Shown here one piece after another: positions 25,469 through 34,313 of a stretch of DNA of 64,000 bases; position 1 is the first letter of the stretch; the number at the start of each line of letters is the position of its first letter. The stretch spans positions 124,001 to 188,000 of the forward strand of contig JAGDZJ010000015.1 of NCBI GenBank assembly GCA_049115955.1, written 5' to 3'. A program made the translations under genes and the position numbers. Under the pieces are notes generated by a model that was not told where the DNA came from, did no database searches, and saw only the letters and a list, made by a program, of their open reading frames with translations. Source of the DNA: Salinispirillum sp049115955. GTDB taxonomy: Bacteria > Pseudomonadota > Gammaproteobacteria > Pseudomonadales > Natronospirillaceae.

Positions 25469-26956
25469 CTACCGGCTACCCGACCCGACGTAATTCACAA
25501 CGTCCGACGGACACAGTCGCACGTTTTTGTACCCCGCGTCCTGCAATTGCAGCGCTTGCAGCTTGCTCATTACGCCCTTCGGACAATACAACCAGTATTC
25601 TTTATCTTGATCAAGCGCCGGAAACTGACCTTGCACACGATAGAACGGCAGCACCTGCACGTCATGCCCTGCCACAGCGATGGGCGCACGCTCAACGTCG
25701 TCCGGATGGCGTACATCGAGCACCACGGCGTCTGTATTGGCCGCATCGCCCACCGGCACTTCGGTCAGCGCCGATACCGGACGCACTACGTCGTGTATCG
25801 ACTCAAACACCGCGTTGTCGATGGCCCACTGCAACACCTCTTCGTTCATGCGCTGCTCTTCGTGCTCAACAATGTGCTGGCGCGCGCGGGTGGTCGGGCG
25901 ACGACTGATCACCCCGCAGTATTCGGGCATAACTTCAGAAAAGGCGGCCGCGCCAATGGCTTTTGCTTGATCAATGATCACCTGCTTATCGCTGGTAATC
26001 AGTGGACGCAGAATCAACCGATCCACACTGCGGTCGATGACTTGCAGATTGATCAGCGTTTGGCTCGACACCTGCGCAATGGCTTCACCCGTGACCAATG
26101 CAACAGCGCCCAGACGCTCGGCGATTTTATCGGCGGCCTGCATCATCTGACGTTTCAGCACCACGCCCATGTGGGAATTATCCACTTGCGTCAGAATCTC
26201 TTCGACTACTGGTTCAAAGGGCACCGACACAAAGGTAACCGGATGCGATGCACCAAAACGGTGCCACAGGAAGTGCGCGATTTCTTTTACGCCATCTTCG
26301 TGTGCTTGTCCGCCCAAATTGAAGAAAATAAAGTGCGTGCACAAACCACGGCGCATCATTTGCCAGGCCGCTACCGACGAGTCGTACCCGCCGGAAATCA
26401 GTGTGGCAACGTACTCTTGCGTACCCAGTGGGTAACCGCCCATGCCTTCGCGGCGATTGCTGACAATGAAGAGGCGGTCTTTACGTACTTCTAAGGTTAC
26501 CGAGATATCGGGTTCTTTCAGGTTCACACCCGCCGCCGCCGTCTGTTCATTGAGTACGCCACCGACATGACGCTCCAGGTCCACCGAACGGAAGTCATGA
26601 TTACCGCTGCGTTTCACGCGCACACGAAAGGTTTTGCCGTCTAGGTCATTCCCCACCGCAGCCAACGTTTGCTCGGCAATGGTGTCGAAATCGCCCAGCG
26701 GAAACTCTTTGGCCTCGGTGAAATTGGCGATACCGGGAATCCGCGTCAGGGCGTCGCTCAGCTCAATAGCCTTTGCTGTGGGGCAGTCGGACCCGGCATC
26801 AACTTCCAGCACATCCCAATTACCACCCACCCGAACGGAGGGGTGTATGGCCTTCAATATGATGCGCATGTTGGTTTTCAGGCGCTTCAATTGTTGCAGC
26901 CGCACGGGGCGCGACTTGATGATGATTTCGGGGAACAGCTTTACTATAAACTTCAT
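25469..26956 (-). CDS. thiI: tRNA 4-thiouridine / thiazole sulfurtransferase ThiI
   Basis: ThiI makes 4-thiouridine at position 8 of tRNAs and, in long forms, also supplies sulfur for the thiamine thiazole. The 495-residue protein has the ferredoxin-like and THUMP domains (MKFIVKLFPEIIIKSRPVR onward), the PP-loop SGGYDSSVAAW, and a C-terminal rhodanese domain (DAVVLDVRHPDDVE) with the sulfur-carrying cysteine in WLYCPKGV. The partner cysteine is in PEYCGV. The start at 26956 matches the family; an upstream extension to 27100 is open but not conserved in type. A TATAAT box lies about 90 bp upstream. It is convergent with secB and divergent from glnA. Confidence 0.96.
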   Translation of the reverse strand: MKFIVKLFPEIIIKSRPVRLQQLKRLKTNMRIILKAIHPSVRVGGNWDVLEVDAGSDCPTAKAIELSDALTRIPGIANFTEAKEFPLGDFDTIAEQTLAAVGNDLDGKTFRVRVKRSGNHDFRSVDLERHVGGVLNEQTAAAGVNLKEPDISVTLEVRKDRLFIVSNRREGMGGYPLGTQEYVATLISGGYDSSVAAWQMMRRGLCTHFIFFNLGGQAHEDGVKEIAHFLWHRFGASHPVTFVSVPFEPVVEEILTQVDNSHMGVVLKRQMMQAADKIAERLGAVALVTGEAIAQVSSQTLINLQVIDRSVDRLILRPLITSDKQVIIDQAKAIGAAAFSEVMPEYCGVISRRPTTRARQHIVEHEEQRMNEEVLQWAIDNAVFESIHDVVRPVSALTEVPVGDAANTDAVVLDVRHPDDVERAPIAVAGHDVQVLPFYRVQGQFPALDQDKEYWLYCPKGVMSKLQALQLQDAGYKNVRLCPSDVVNYVGSGSR

Positions 26957-27044
26957 GATCGGCTCAACGCACGTTAGAGGTCTGTGGCAGTCTTGCGTTA
27001 CAGTTCCTTTCTGGCACGCCGGCGACCCTGTAAAAAGGGCGCGC

Positions 27045-27050
27045 ATTATA
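27045..27050 (-). promoter_or_regulatory. Probable -10 element of thiI
   Basis: A perfect TATAAT on the minus strand, about 90 bp before the thiI start. No good -35 hexamer at the right distance is visible, so only the -10 is marked. Confidence 0.35.
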
Positions 27051-27190
27051 CCGAAAAAGCCGGACAACGGACAGGGCAGCGTTGTACAAAACTCAGGCAC
27101 ATCTCGCCTTAGAAATTACAGCACACAGAAGGGAACCTTTGCTGTACCCTGAATGCCGCTGCACCAGTTCCTAGCACAGCAAAGCCAACA

Positions 27191-27207
27191 TGCACTATTT
27201 AGGTGCA
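27191..27207. promoter_or_regulatory. NtrC binding site 1 upstream of glnA
   Basis: TGCACTATTTAGGTGCA is a 17-bp dyad (TGCAC-N7-GTGCA) matching NtrC sites. Its centre lies about 118 bp before the predicted sigma-54 start site. Confidence 0.85.
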
Positions 27208-27211
27208 TTAG

Positions 27212-27228
27212 CGCACCCATAAAGTGCA
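27212..27228. promoter_or_regulatory. NtrC binding site 2 upstream of glnA
   Basis: CGCACCCATAAAGTGCA has the same TGCAC-N7-GTGCA frame with one change. Its centre is 21 bp from site 1, two turns of the helix, so two NtrC dimers would bind on one face of the DNA. Confidence 0.75.
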
Positions 27229-27290
27229 AAGCCACCCGTGCTGCGCACCAGCATTGCCCTAGAAGCCCCAAAATACGGCACTTCAACAAC

Positions 27291-27306
27291 TGGCACGGGC
27301 TTTGCT
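27291..27306 (+). promoter_or_regulatory. Sigma-54 promoter of glnA
   Basis: TGGCACGGGCTTTGCT matches the -24/-12 consensus (TGGCAC-N5-TTGCW) at every key base. The start site should be near 27317, giving a leader of about 88 nt. The rest of the 448-bp thiI-glnA gap holds the two NtrC sites and the thiI promoter; I see no gene in it. Confidence 0.93.
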
Positions 27307-27404
27307 TTTTATGCTCACAAGGCGTGCACAGTTGTTCTACACTGCAGCAACTAATTAACAACCATTTTTGATCCGCATGGATCGCAAACTCGGAGAGTCT
27401 AGAT

Positions 27405-28811
27405 ATGTCAGAGCATACTCTGAAGCTGATTAAAGATAATGAAGCCAAGTGGGTAGACCTGCGCTTCACCGACACTAAAGGTAAAGAGCAGCACGTGACC
27501 ATTCCTGCTCGCTACGTCGACGAAGAGTTTTTCGAAAACGGCCAGATGTTTGATGGTTCTTCAATCTCTGGTTGGAAAGGCATTAACGAATCCGACATGA
27601 TCTTGATGCCTGATGACAGCGCATCCGTCATGGACCCCTTCACTGAAGACTCAACGGTTATCGTACGTTGCGACATCGTTGAGCCTTCTACCATGCAAGG
27701 CTACGAGCGCGACCCGCGTTCTGTTGCCAAGCGCGCAGAAGCTTATCTGAACTCAACAGGTTTGGGCGACGTTGCCTTCTTTGGCCCTGAGCCTGAGTTC
27801 TTCATCTTCGACGGTGTGACTTGGGACATCAACATGGCCGGTTGCAGCTACAAGATCAAATCTGAAGAAGCTGCTTGGTCTACTAACGACCAGTTCGAAG
27901 GCGGCAACTTGGGTCACCGTCCGCGCGTTAAAGGCGGTTACTTCCCAGTACCACCGATCGACAGCCTGCACGACATCCGTTCAGCCATGTGCGACGCGAT
28001 GGAAGCAATGGGCTTGGACGTAGAAGTTCACCACCACGAAGTGGCCAACGCTGGTCAGTGTGAAATCGGCGTTAAGTTCAACACGCTGGTGAAGAAAGCA
28101 GACGAAGTACAGGTATTGAAATACTGCGTACACAACGTGGCACACGCTTACGGAAAAACCGCTACGTTTATGCCTAAGCCAATCGTTGGTGACAACGGTT
28201 CTGGTATGCACGTTCACCAGTCTTTCTGGAAAGACGGCGTAAACCAGTTTGCGGGCGACCAGTACGCTGGCTTGTCTGAAACTGCCCTGTTCTACATTGG
28301 CGGTATCATCAAGCACGCTCGTTCTTTGAACGCCTTCACTAACCCAGCGACCAACTCTTACAAGCGTTTGGTTCCTGGTTTTGAAGCACCTGTTATGCTG
28401 GCTTACTCAGCGCGTAACCGCTCTGCGTCGATCCGTATTCCTTACGTGGCTTCACCGAAAGCCAAGCGTATTGAAACACGTTTCCCTGACCCAGTGGCTA
28501 ACCCATACTTGGCATTCGCTGCCCTGTTGATGGCTGGTCTGGACGGCGTGAAGAACAAAATTCACCCTGGCGATGCGGCTGATAAGGATCTGTACGACCT
28601 GCCAGCAGAAGAAGCATTGGCAATCCCAACGGTTGCTGGTTCTTTGGACGAAGCGCTGCAAGCATTGAAAGATGACCACGAATACCTGACGCAAGGCGGT
28701 GTATTCACTAAGGACATGATCGATGCGTACATCGAATTGAAAGAAGGAGACATCGAGCGCTTGCGCATGACGACTCACCCAATTGAATTCGACATGTACT
28801 ACTCTGCTTAA
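27405..28811 (+). CDS. glnA: Glutamine synthetase, type I
   Basis: GlnA joins ammonia to glutamate with ATP and is the main ammonium-assimilating enzyme. The 468-residue protein has the full type I length. It shows GEFFI-type metal ligands as GPEPEFFIFDG, the ATP-binding GDNGSGMHVHQS, and the adenylylation tyrosine in DKDLYDLP, so activity is probably controlled by GlnE. Transcription is controlled by NtrC and sigma-54, as shown by the sites upstream. A strong terminator follows, so glnA is monocistronic and separate from ntrBC, unlike the glnALG operon of enterics. Confidence 0.98.
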   Translation: MSEHTLKLIKDNEAKWVDLRFTDTKGKEQHVTIPARYVDEEFFENGQMFDGSSISGWKGINESDMILMPDDSASVMDPFTEDSTVIVRCDIVEPSTMQGYERDPRSVAKRAEAYLNSTGLGDVAFFGPEPEFFIFDGVTWDINMAGCSYKIKSEEAAWSTNDQFEGGNLGHRPRVKGGYFPVPPIDSLHDIRSAMCDAMEAMGLDVEVHHHEVANAGQCEIGVKFNTLVKKADEVQVLKYCVHNVAHAYGKTATFMPKPIVGDNGSGMHVHQSFWKDGVNQFAGDQYAGLSETALFYIGGIIKHARSLNAFTNPATNSYKRLVPGFEAPVMLAYSARNRSASIRIPYVASPKAKRIETRFPDPVANPYLAFAALLMAGLDGVKNKIHPGDAADKDLYDLPAEEALAIPTVAGSLDEALQALKDDHEYLTQGGVFTKDMIDAYIELKEGDIERLRMTTHPIEFDMYYSA

Positions 28812-28852
28812 TTTGCAGACGTTGCTGGCAACGCCTCCCGTGTTGTCAGCAT

Positions 28853-28884
28853 ATAAAAAAGCCCGCTCATTGCGGGCTTTTTTA
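28853..28884. terminator. Bidirectional terminator between glnA and the malE-like gene
   Basis: A GCCCGC/GCGGGC stem is flanked by runs of A and T, so it can end transcription from both convergent genes. Confidence 0.9.
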
Positions 28885-28901
28885 TATCTCGAGAAAAGCC
28901 G

Positions 28902-30146
28902 TTATTCGGACGGGTAATGCAAACGACGCCATGCTTTGGTGTCGTCCAGCCGCTCCAAGCGCTGTGCCATCTGATTCATATTTTGCTCTATATCAACCTC
29001 GCCGTTCACCATACGCGGCAACTCAAAGGCCCACAGCGACCAAAACCGACCAATTTCTGGAATACCGGGCATGATCTCGCCCAGCTCGGCTTGTTGCAGG
29101 GTCACTCGCAGGTTAGCGTCTTGGTTTACTTCGTCTTCCATCTCGTTCAATACCACGGCACCCAATGGGCGATCGGCATTGATCGTACGCAGGCCTTCAG
29201 CCGACAGCAGATAGTCTTCTACAAACCGTACGGCTTCTGGCTGATTTGGGCTGACCGCATTGATACCCGCCGCCAAGATGCCAACGAACGGTTTACCGGG
29301 ACCGGGCGTGCGAGCATCCAGGCCGGGCAGCGGTGCTAAAGCGAAGTTAACTCCGCGATAGTCACCCCAGCCCCATGGGCCATTGATCACCATGGCGGCT
29401 TCACCACTGGCAAACTGAGCCTGCATGCTGCTGTAGTCGTCTTCCGGCTGAATAACGCCCTCTTCCATCAAACGACGCAACATACGCACACCGTTGGCGG
29501 CACCGACTTGCTTAAAGCCCACATCGTTCAGCCTGTAGCTGCCTTCGTCATTGCGCCATGAATAACCACCACCGGCAGTAACCATGTGCCACATGAAATA
29601 GGTTTCGCTCCAATGCATAGCAAGTGCACGACGGCCTTGGCTACGCAATTCGCGGTCTAGCGCAATGATTTCTTCATAGGTGGACGGCGGGTTGGGTACT
29701 AAGTCGCGGTTGTAGATCAGGCTGATGGCTTCGGTAGCGATGGGATAACCATAATAAGCGCTGCCGTGCTGTACACCATCCCACGCAAAGTCGGCGATCT
29801 TGTCACGCGCCTGACCAGACGGCCTCACTTCAGCCAGGAGACCCGCATTGATCCACACACCAAACCGATCGTGTGGCCAGATCACGATATCGGGTCCTTC
29901 GGTGGTGTTGGCGAATTTGTCGAACCGTTCAGGCACTTCCATCTCGTCGTCCCAGTCGTCCGGGGTCAACACAAACACAGGGATTCCGGTATCCTGTTCG
30001 AAGCGGCGACCGACGTCGGCTAAGCCTTCATAGCCTTTGTCACCGCCAATCCAGATTTCCAGCGCGTCGCGTTGAAATGTCTGTCCTTGCACAGCGAAGG
30101 TGATACCCAGAATAAGGGTCGACAAACGTCCCCACGTGTAAGACAT
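28902..30146 (-). CDS. Maltose/maltodextrin ABC transporter substrate-binding protein (MalE-like)
   Basis: This 414-residue periplasmic binding protein has a signal peptide (LSTLILGITFAVQGQ). The mature part is typical of MalE: EIWIGGDKGYEGL at the start, PDIVIWPHDRFG, YYGYPIATEAISLIYN and AMVINGPWGWGDY. It should bind maltose or maltodextrins. No malF, malG or malK gene is nearby, so the permease must be encoded elsewhere. It sits alone between glnA and ubiH with its own promoter. The link to maltodextrin use fits the phosphorylase at the window start, but they are 27 kb apart. Confidence 0.92.
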   Translation of the reverse strand: MSYTWGRLSTLILGITFAVQGQTFQRDALEIWIGGDKGYEGLADVGRRFEQDTGIPVFVLTPDDWDDEMEVPERFDKFANTTEGPDIVIWPHDRFGVWINAGLLAEVRPSGQARDKIADFAWDGVQHGSAYYGYPIATEAISLIYNRDLVPNPPSTYEEIIALDRELRSQGRRALAMHWSETYFMWHMVTAGGGYSWRNDEGSYRLNDVGFKQVGAANGVRMLRRLMEEGVIQPEDDYSSMQAQFASGEAAMVINGPWGWGDYRGVNFALAPLPGLDARTPGPGKPFVGILAAGINAVSPNQPEAVRFVEDYLLSAEGLRTINADRPLGAVVLNEMEDEVNQDANLRVTLQQAELGEIMPGIPEIGRFWSLWAFELPRMVNGEVDIEQNMNQMAQRLERLDDTKAWRRLHYPSE

Positions 30147-30210
30147 AGTGGTACTCCAGTTTTTCGATTCGTTGTAATTATGTATGTGTCAGGCAGATAG
30201 GCGGTAGGAT

Positions 30211-30240
30211 TATGAGTGGTTTTTTCTTATTATCACAAAC
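30211..30240 (-). promoter_or_regulatory. Probable sigma-70 promoter of the malE-like gene
   Basis: On the minus strand TTGTGA and CATAAT are separated by 18 bp, about 65 bp before the start codon. The matches are 4 of 6 and 5 of 6 to the consensus. Confidence 0.5.
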
Positions 30241-30315
30241 CAGTGCACACAATCATGCCCAAAACCCTGCTGCACTGCAACGCCAGCGACGCAACCAAAC
30301 CATTTAGGGGATATT

Positions 30316-31491
30316 TTGAAACAGGCTGTAGCGAATAAACCCTGCGACATCGTCATCATCGGCGGTGGACTTGTCGGCTTTGCCTTTCTGTTGGCTCTGC
30401 CTGAGCATTTGCAACAGCGCACGCTGGTTTTAGACAGCGCCGAGCAACCCGACGGACAACGCCCCAGCCCCGGGTTTGATGATCGCGGCACAGCGCTCAG
30501 TCGACGCAGCTTAGAGCTACTTGACCAACTGGGCGTGTTGGCCGACCTTTCGCCCGACCTCGGCGCCTTACATGATATTGAAGTCAGTCAGCAAGGCTAC
30601 TGGGGCACCACACGGCTAACCAGCGAAGAAGCCTTTGGCGCCGTGGTGAACAATCGCCAACTCGGCCATGCGTTGTGGCACCGCGTGCAGCAAACCGGCG
30701 CCGAATCCCGATTTCAACAAGGCGTTGAACGCCTCACGCCCACCGCTGAACACACCCAAGTACACACCAACGACGGCGCTACGCTGGCCGCCCGACTGGT
30801 GGTGTTGGCGGATGGCGGACGCTCCGGGCTGGCCAAGCAGTTGGGCATCACGCAAAAGCACCACGATTATGGCCAAACGGCGATTGTGTTTAATTTGGAG
30901 CGCGAAAAACCCGCCGGAGGACGCGCCTACGAACGGTTCACGTCGACAGGCCCGCGCGCTTTATTACCCTTGGCCGGACGACGACAAACGGTGGTGTGGA
31001 CTGTCCCGACCGAGACCTTAGCAGAACATCTAGACTGGGACGATGCCGCTTGGAAAGCGCAGTTATTGCACTGCTTTGGGCACGACCAGGGGGCCATCGC
31101 GGCCATTTCTGCCCGCGCGCATTATCCACTGCATTGGCGGCAAAGCCGAGAGCAAGTACGGCATCGCTTGGCGTTAATTGGCAACAGTGCACTTAGCCTT
31201 CATCCGGTCGCAGGGCAAGGCTTTAATCTGCACCTGCGCAGCCTGATGACATTAGCTGAGGCACTAGCCACCAGCAACGACCCGGGCGACATTCGGCACT
31301 TACAAATCTGGCAAGCCAGCAACCAATGGGATCAGCAGCAGGTAGCACTGGCGTGCCACGGTCTCGTCAGTTTATTTGCCTACCCGCAAGCCGCCGCAGC
31401 GCATGCACGCGGGCTAAGCCTTAGCGCGCTGGACATGGCACCGACGCTGAAGCGCTGTTTAACGCAGTACGCCATGGGGTACACACAATGA
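30316..31491 (+). CDS. ubiH: 2-octaprenyl-6-methoxyphenol hydroxylase (ubiquinone biosynthesis)
   Basis: UbiH is an FAD-dependent aromatic hydroxylase in aerobic ubiquinone synthesis. The 391-residue protein has the dinucleotide-binding motif DIVIIGGGLVGFAF at the N-terminus, the FAD motif around VVLADGGRSGLAKQLG and the second FAD motif LALIGNSALSLHPVAGQGFN. The start is TTG at 30316 with a GGGG ribosome-binding site. The stop overlaps the start of the second hydroxylase gene by four bases (ATGA), so the two are translated together, as in many gammaproteobacteria. Confidence 0.93.
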   Translation: MKQAVANKPCDIVIIGGGLVGFAFLLALPEHLQQRTLVLDSAEQPDGQRPSPGFDDRGTALSRRSLELLDQLGVLADLSPDLGALHDIEVSQQGYWGTTRLTSEEAFGAVVNNRQLGHALWHRVQQTGAESRFQQGVERLTPTAEHTQVHTNDGATLAARLVVLADGGRSGLAKQLGITQKHHDYGQTAIVFNLEREKPAGGRAYERFTSTGPRALLPLAGRRQTVVWTVPTETLAEHLDWDDAAWKAQLLHCFGHDQGAIAAISARAHYPLHWRQSREQVRHRLALIGNSALSLHPVAGQGFNLHLRSLMTLAEALATSNDPGDIRHLQIWQASNQWDQQQVALACHGLVSLFAYPQAAAAHARGLSLSALDMAPTLKRCLTQYAMGYTQ

Positions 31492-32741
31492 CACAGCGAT
31501 CCCGCTCTAAATCCACACCTAACGCTAAAAGCAAAGCAGACGCCGACACTGATATTCTTATCGTTGGCGGCGGCATGATCGGCGCTGCACTGTGTCTTGG
31601 CCTGAAAAACCTGCCATGGCGCGTTACCATTGCAGACGGTCGGATCCCCGACGACATCCCCGTGCCGGGACTTGCCCATGACAGTGATTTCGACCAACGT
31701 GTCAGCGCTCTTTCACTCGGCAGTGAACACTGGCTAAAAGCACTGGGCGCTTGGCAAACCATGCACCCCAGCCGACTTGGGCGTTATGACCAAATGCAGG
31801 TGTGGGATGCCGACGGTGGCGATGCTGTAACTCTGTCGCGTGACGATGCTCAGTTGGATCATCTTGGTCACATCATTGAGAACCGTACCATCGAACGCGC
31901 GCTGTGGCACCAACTGAGCCAATGGCCAGAACTGAACAGGCAGCTCGGCCAGCCCGTAGTGGATGCTCAGTACGATGAAAACAGACAGTGGCGCGTGCGC
32001 TTTGCCGACCACAGCACACTCTGCACCCGCTTGTTATTAATTGCCGACGGTGCGATGTCGCCGTTACGCAGCGCCTTGGGTTTTAAAACCCGCGAGTGGG
32101 ACTACCTGCATCATGCCGTGGTCGCCACGGTTACCCACGAAAAAACGCATCAGCGAGTTGCCCGCCAGGCGTTTCACCGTCATGGCCCTTTGGCGTTTTT
32201 ACCACTGGCTACCGAGCATACATCGTCTATTGTTTGGTCACTGGTGCCAGAAGAAGCAGAGCGTTTCATTCAAGCCACGCCCGAGCAACAAGCAATTGCG
32301 CTGACACGCGGTCTACGCGACGAACTGGGCGCCGTTACGATGGCCAGCAGCGTGCGCAGCTTTCCGTTGTACCAACGCCACGCGACGCATTACATTTTAC
32401 CGGGCGCAGCCTTGGTCGGCGACGCCGCGCACAGCATCCATCCGCTGGCAGGGCAAGGCGCAAATATCGGCTTACTGGATGCGCAAGCCATGGTGGACGA
32501 ATTGACCCATGCGGCCACCCATCATATTCCATTAGAAGAAACGTTGCTGCTGCGCCGTTACCAGCGTCGGCGTAAGGTGGACAACCTGCTGACCATGGCA
32601 GGCATGGAAGGCCTACAGCATTTGTTCGCCGCCGACCACCATGCCATCCATTGGTTGCGCAATCGCGGCATGCATTGGTTTAACCAGCAGCCGTTATTGC
32701 GTCGGGCGGCCGTAGAGTTGGCCAGCCGGTTGGCGGATTGA
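31488..32741 (+). CDS. UbiI/UbiF-type 2-octaprenylphenol hydroxylase
   Basis: This is a second FAD-dependent hydroxylase of the UbiH/UbiI/UbiF group, 417 residues. It has the N-terminal FAD motif DILIVGGGMIGAAL, the middle LLIADGAMSPLRSALG and the C-terminal ALVGDAAHSIHPLAGQGAN. These enzymes carry out individual ring hydroxylations of ubiquinone synthesis. Gene order after ubiH suggests UbiI (visC), but UbiF and UbiI are hard to tell apart by sequence, so I give no symbol. The first 20 residues are a charged, non-conserved extension. A short repeat copy follows the gene. Confidence 0.9.
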   Translation: MTQRSRSKSTPNAKSKADADTDILIVGGGMIGAALCLGLKNLPWRVTIADGRIPDDIPVPGLAHDSDFDQRVSALSLGSEHWLKALGAWQTMHPSRLGRYDQMQVWDADGGDAVTLSRDDAQLDHLGHIIENRTIERALWHQLSQWPELNRQLGQPVVDAQYDENRQWRVRFADHSTLCTRLLLIADGAMSPLRSALGFKTREWDYLHHAVVATVTHEKTHQRVARQAFHRHGPLAFLPLATEHTSSIVWSLVPEEAERFIQATPEQQAIALTRGLRDELGAVTMASSVRSFPLYQRHATHYILPGAALVGDAAHSIHPLAGQGANIGLLDAQAMVDELTHAATHHIPLEETLLLRRYQRRRKVDNLLTMAGMEGLQHLFAADHHAIHWLRNRGMHWFNQQPLLRRAAVELASRLAD

Positions 32742-32791
32742 CACATTGCATCACATCACCCACCAGACCATGCTAATTGTTCGCAACTCAT

Positions 32792-32819
32792 AGGGTGGAA
32801 AAGCGCAGCGTCATCCGCC
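32792..32819 (-). repeat. Dispersed repeat, short copy (A module only)
   Basis: Read on the minus strand, GGCGGATGAC is joined directly to GCTGCGCTTTTCCACCC. It matches the short A module at 37518 and lacks the 50-bp middle piece of the long copies and the B module. It lies between the convergent ends of the ubi pair and trmL. Confidence 0.8.
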
Positions 32820-32848
32820 GAACCAACAGTCCGCCATTTTTTTGCCAC

Positions 32849-33313
32849 TTACCCGCCTTCAGGAAATCCCAACTGCCGCCACACTTCATAGACCACAATC
32901 GCCGCCGTATTAGACAGGTTCAAGCTCCGCGAATCGGCCCGCATCGGCAAGCGACAACGCTGCTCTGGCTCCAGACTGGCCAACAATTCAGTTGGAAGGC
33001 CGCGTGACTCAGGCCCCAAGATAAAATAATCGCCGGTCTGATACTCACCATCAAAGAACGACGCCTTACCCTTAGTAGTCAACGCCCACAGGCGCTCCGG
33101 TTGCGCCGTGTTCAAAAACGCCTCGTAATTGGCATGCACTTGCACCCGCGCCCACTCATGGTAGTCCAAGCCCGCGCGGCGTAGCGCACTATCCTCCATG
33201 GCAAAGCCGAGAGGCTCTATCAAATGAAGATGACAGCCCGTGTTAGCGGCTAAGCGGATAATATTACCGGTGTTGGGTGGAATCTCTGGTTCAAACAGTA
33301 CTAGATTAAACAT
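32849..33313 (-). CDS. trmL: tRNA (cytidine(34)-2'-O)-methyltransferase
   Basis: TrmL adds a 2'-O-methyl group to the wobble base of tRNA-Leu. The 154-residue protein is a minimal SPOUT methyltransferase. It begins MFNLVLFEPEIPPNTGNIIR, contains the conserved HLIEPLGF, and its C-terminal knot carries FILGPESRGLP and LNLSNTAAIVVYE. Length and motifs fit TrmL. The start at 33313 is chosen by homology over an in-frame extension to 33370. It is divergent from the TPR gene, with 141 bp between. Confidence 0.96.
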   Translation of the reverse strand: MFNLVLFEPEIPPNTGNIIRLAANTGCHLHLIEPLGFAMEDSALRRAGLDYHEWARVQVHANYEAFLNTAQPERLWALTTKGKASFFDGEYQTGDYFILGPESRGLPTELLASLEPEQRCRLPMRADSRSLNLSNTAAIVVYEVWRQLGFPEGG

Positions 33314-33454
33314 GGGCACTTCTTCTACATTGTTACAAAAGTAGATACCATGGACTCGGGCCTCAGGCAACTAAGAAGCCCAACATGCGTTCTCGCACGA
33401 CTGACTCAGAAGCTGTTAAAGGAAAAACACGCTCTGAACCCAAGAAGGGGCATT

Positions 33455-34288
33455 ATGAAGGAAACGTTACTCGGCAAGACATTGATAAAAAAGGGGTTGG
33501 TGACTCCAGCCCAGCTCAAAGAAGCGCTGGAACTGCAAGCAAAGAGCCCTGAGCGTTTGCTTGGCCATATTTTGGTGGACAAAGGGTATCTGCGCTACGC
33601 CACCTTGGTGACCACCATCGTCAGTGACCAGCACTTGCCCATGGCCCGCGACATGCTAGCAGAGCGCGAACGTGCCGGAGAGCAGTTGGACGAGCACGGT
33701 GTGCCCTTGCCTCGCTTGAGCGAGGCAGAGATGAAGGCGCTGGCGATCGAGGCGAAAGAATTCCCGGTGCCGCTGCCAACGCCGTCTTTGGAGCATTTCA
33801 CACTGGATTCCAGCATGGAACGCGAGTTAGCCGAAGACGCTTTCAGCCTGATTGATCACGGACAGATGGACGAAGCCAAGCAAGTGTTGGTGCAGGGCCT
33901 CACCATCAGCCCAGACAGCAAACCGCTGCGCTACCTGCAATGCTGGCTGCTGGGCGAGCAGGGCAAAGCAGAGCAAAGTCTGCAGAGCCTAGAAAAACAT
34001 CTCCCCGATTTCACCCGCAACCCCACTCTGCTTTGGTTGGCGGGCTACAATAGACAACGCCTACATCGCCACAATGAAGCGGTCGAGAACTACCAGGCCC
34101 TGCTCAAAAAATACAAGCCCAACAACCACTGGTATTTTGGCCTAGCTTACTCATTGCAGCATCTGCATTACTGGAAAAAGGCGCGGCAAGTGTACACGCA
34201 CTTCATTCGTATCAGCAGTGGCGAAAACAAGTGGACTGTCTATGCTCGCGAGCAGATTTCGATCATCATTAAGCAGCACGGCGGGTAG
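33455..34288 (+). CDS. TPR protein with N-terminal MshEN/GspE-N-like domain
   Basis: This 277-residue cytoplasmic-looking protein has no signal peptide. Residues 5-60 resemble the MshEN/GspE N-terminal domain, with two copies of an LLGxxLxxxG pattern followed by L..AL..Q. In some members this domain binds cyclic di-GMP, but the usual arginine directly before LG is leucine here in both copies. A proline-rich linker follows, then about 150 residues of tetratricopeptide-like helices (YLQCWLLGEQGKAEQSL, WLAGYNRQRLHRHNEAVENY). The start has an AAGGGG ribosome-binding site. Its role is unknown; it may link a second messenger to a protein partner. Confidence 0.75.
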   Translation: MKETLLGKTLIKKGLVTPAQLKEALELQAKSPERLLGHILVDKGYLRYATLVTTIVSDQHLPMARDMLAERERAGEQLDEHGVPLPRLSEAEMKALAIEAKEFPVPLPTPSLEHFTLDSSMERELAEDAFSLIDHGQMDEAKQVLVQGLTISPDSKPLRYLQCWLLGEQGKAEQSLQSLEKHLPDFTRNPTLLWLAGYNRQRLHRHNEAVENYQALLKKYKPNNHWYFGLAYSLQHLHYWKKARQVYTHFIRISSGENKWTVYAREQISIIIKQHGG

Positions 34289-34313
34289 GCTACAATGAAG
34301 GCGGGGTTATTGT

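Noticed and set aside
25448..26494. 348-codon open frame on the plus strand
   Set aside because: It is antisense to thiI, whose domains and active-site cysteines are all intact. The translated sequence is rich in H, R and Q without domain features.
27018..27034. TGGCACG at 27022 as a second sigma-54 promoter
   Set aside because: The -12 side lacks TTGC at the correct distance.
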